A DNA stretch of 64,000 bases from assembly GCA_949316235.1 (NCBI GenBank), contig OX438751.1, positions 18,972,801 through 19,036,800 on the forward strand, in the 5' to 3' direction. Each line of letters begins with the position of its first letter. Position 1 is the first letter of the stretch. Both the position numbers and the translations under genes were made by a program. The notes beneath the pieces are model-generated. The model searched no databases, was not told where the DNA came from, and saw only the letters and a program-made list of their open reading frames with translations. Source of the stretch: Oegoconia quadripuncta (taxonomy: Eukaryota > Arthropoda > Insecta > Lepidoptera > Autostichidae). Shown piece by piece: positions 63,248 through 64,000 of the stretch.

Positions 63248-64000
63248 TAGGTACATATACATACATGCCCGACCTCATAGCGAACATAGGAAAAAACAAC
63301 ATACGAACCCGATGTTACTATACCTGTCCTTGAATACGACCTGACTTCGTACCCTCCTTTGTAGTCTTCAATTGGTTGGTGATATGATTAATATCGAATC
63401 TACTTAACCATAGAGTTCATATTCTAACAGATGCGTCACACATGCAGATGTGAACCTAAACTAGTATAATAATAAGCTAAGGTGGATTTTGTAAATACAT
63501 ACTGCTACTATATACGATACATCCCGAGAAGAACGAGCAACAACAGGGCAAAACATTTGGAAAGATTTTAAAATCTTTGGACCATTAAAACGGGCGCTGC
63601 TTTTCGTTAGTAGATCTATGTCTAATTTTAAGATACAAAAGGTAAATGCGTTCGTACGACTCTTACCGGAAATCTCATAGTATTCACAGCTAGTATGAAA
63701 ACTGTAATACAGGAAATGCGTTGGTGAAAATATAAAAAAACTTTTTTAAACAGCGCGGCTAGCAGTCGAGTGCTCTCCGTTGCCGCAAACGAAATAACCT
63801 CGTTGGTTTCCCGCTGGCTTGTTGTGTAAATGCTCTCCGCCCGTCCACTGAATGATTCACTTATTTTTATACGCCCTACCAACATTATTCAAGGGTTAAA
63901 ATCTTCTATTAAATCATGACTCGTATTGAAATAGATCGGCCAGAATGCTATAAGTAAATTGTGCAATAAATAGACCGTTTCTAATATCTTTACTTAGAGA
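63248..64000. other. No gene seen
   Basis: A scrap 'cccgagaagaacgagcaaca' at 63523 may be a LINE 3' remnant. The 85-codon minus frame (63628-63885) has no recognisable domain. A small GC-rich patch at 63752-63850 is unassigned. Confidence 0.3.

Noticed and set aside
63628..63885. 85-codon minus frame near the window end
   Set aside because: No domain or neighbouring exon signal that I could support.

Overview
This 64 kb window looks like AT-rich, non-coding nuclear DNA from a moth or butterfly (Lepidoptera). No host protein-coding gene could be supported. The lepidopteran call is an inference. It rests on motifs typical of that order (TAGGTA-type stretches, the 'CCCGCGACTTCGTCCGCG' repeat, tRNA-headed SINEs, fragments of insect LINEs) and on two eukaryotic-type proline tRNA genes. 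Nearly every short open frame is chance or lies inside a repeat.

Three long coding frames are real, and all belong to transposable elements. (1) Positions 30808-32927 hold a complete Tc1/mariner-type DNA transposon: TA target sites, two 268-bp terminal inverted repeats (TIRs) differing at only about 2 positions, and an uninterrupted 353-aa DDD transposase with 40 residues between the second and third aspartate. (2) About 46261-51255 (minus strand) hold an apparently full-length non-LTR retrotransposon of the CR1/jockey group. ORF1 has a PHD-like finger, a coiled coil and an L1/FP-like C-terminus; ORF2 has endonuclease and reverse transcriptase. The 3' end is an (AATA)n tail.

Two proline tRNA genes, anticodons AGG (51939-52010) and TGG (53974-54045), lie 2 kb apart on the minus strand and are probably the only functional host genes here.

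The rest is layered repeats. Two related tRNA-derived SINE groups (called SINE-A and SINE-B here) and a third SINE (SINE-C) occur in at least 20 copies or pieces, several nested. There are many 5'-truncated, frameshifted LINE 3' ends, a hAT MITE with an 8-bp target duplication inside another repeat, and several TA-type MITEs. The most striking structural feature is a 706-bp near-perfect palindrome at 26196-26901 (319-bp arms, 68-bp spacer). It lies inside a TIR-bounded 2.1 kb element (25867-27959) that also carries an unusual GC-rich, TATA-containing block. Stretches without recognisable repeats (about 16.6-18.0, 22.0-23.3 and 59.1-60.7 kb) are the best candidates for unique host intergenic or intronic DNA.

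The elements do not form a pathway. They are an insertion record: the young transposon, the intact LINE and the palindrome look recent, the LINE and SINE debris old. SINE-A, SINE-B, SINE-C and similar labels are used only within this report.
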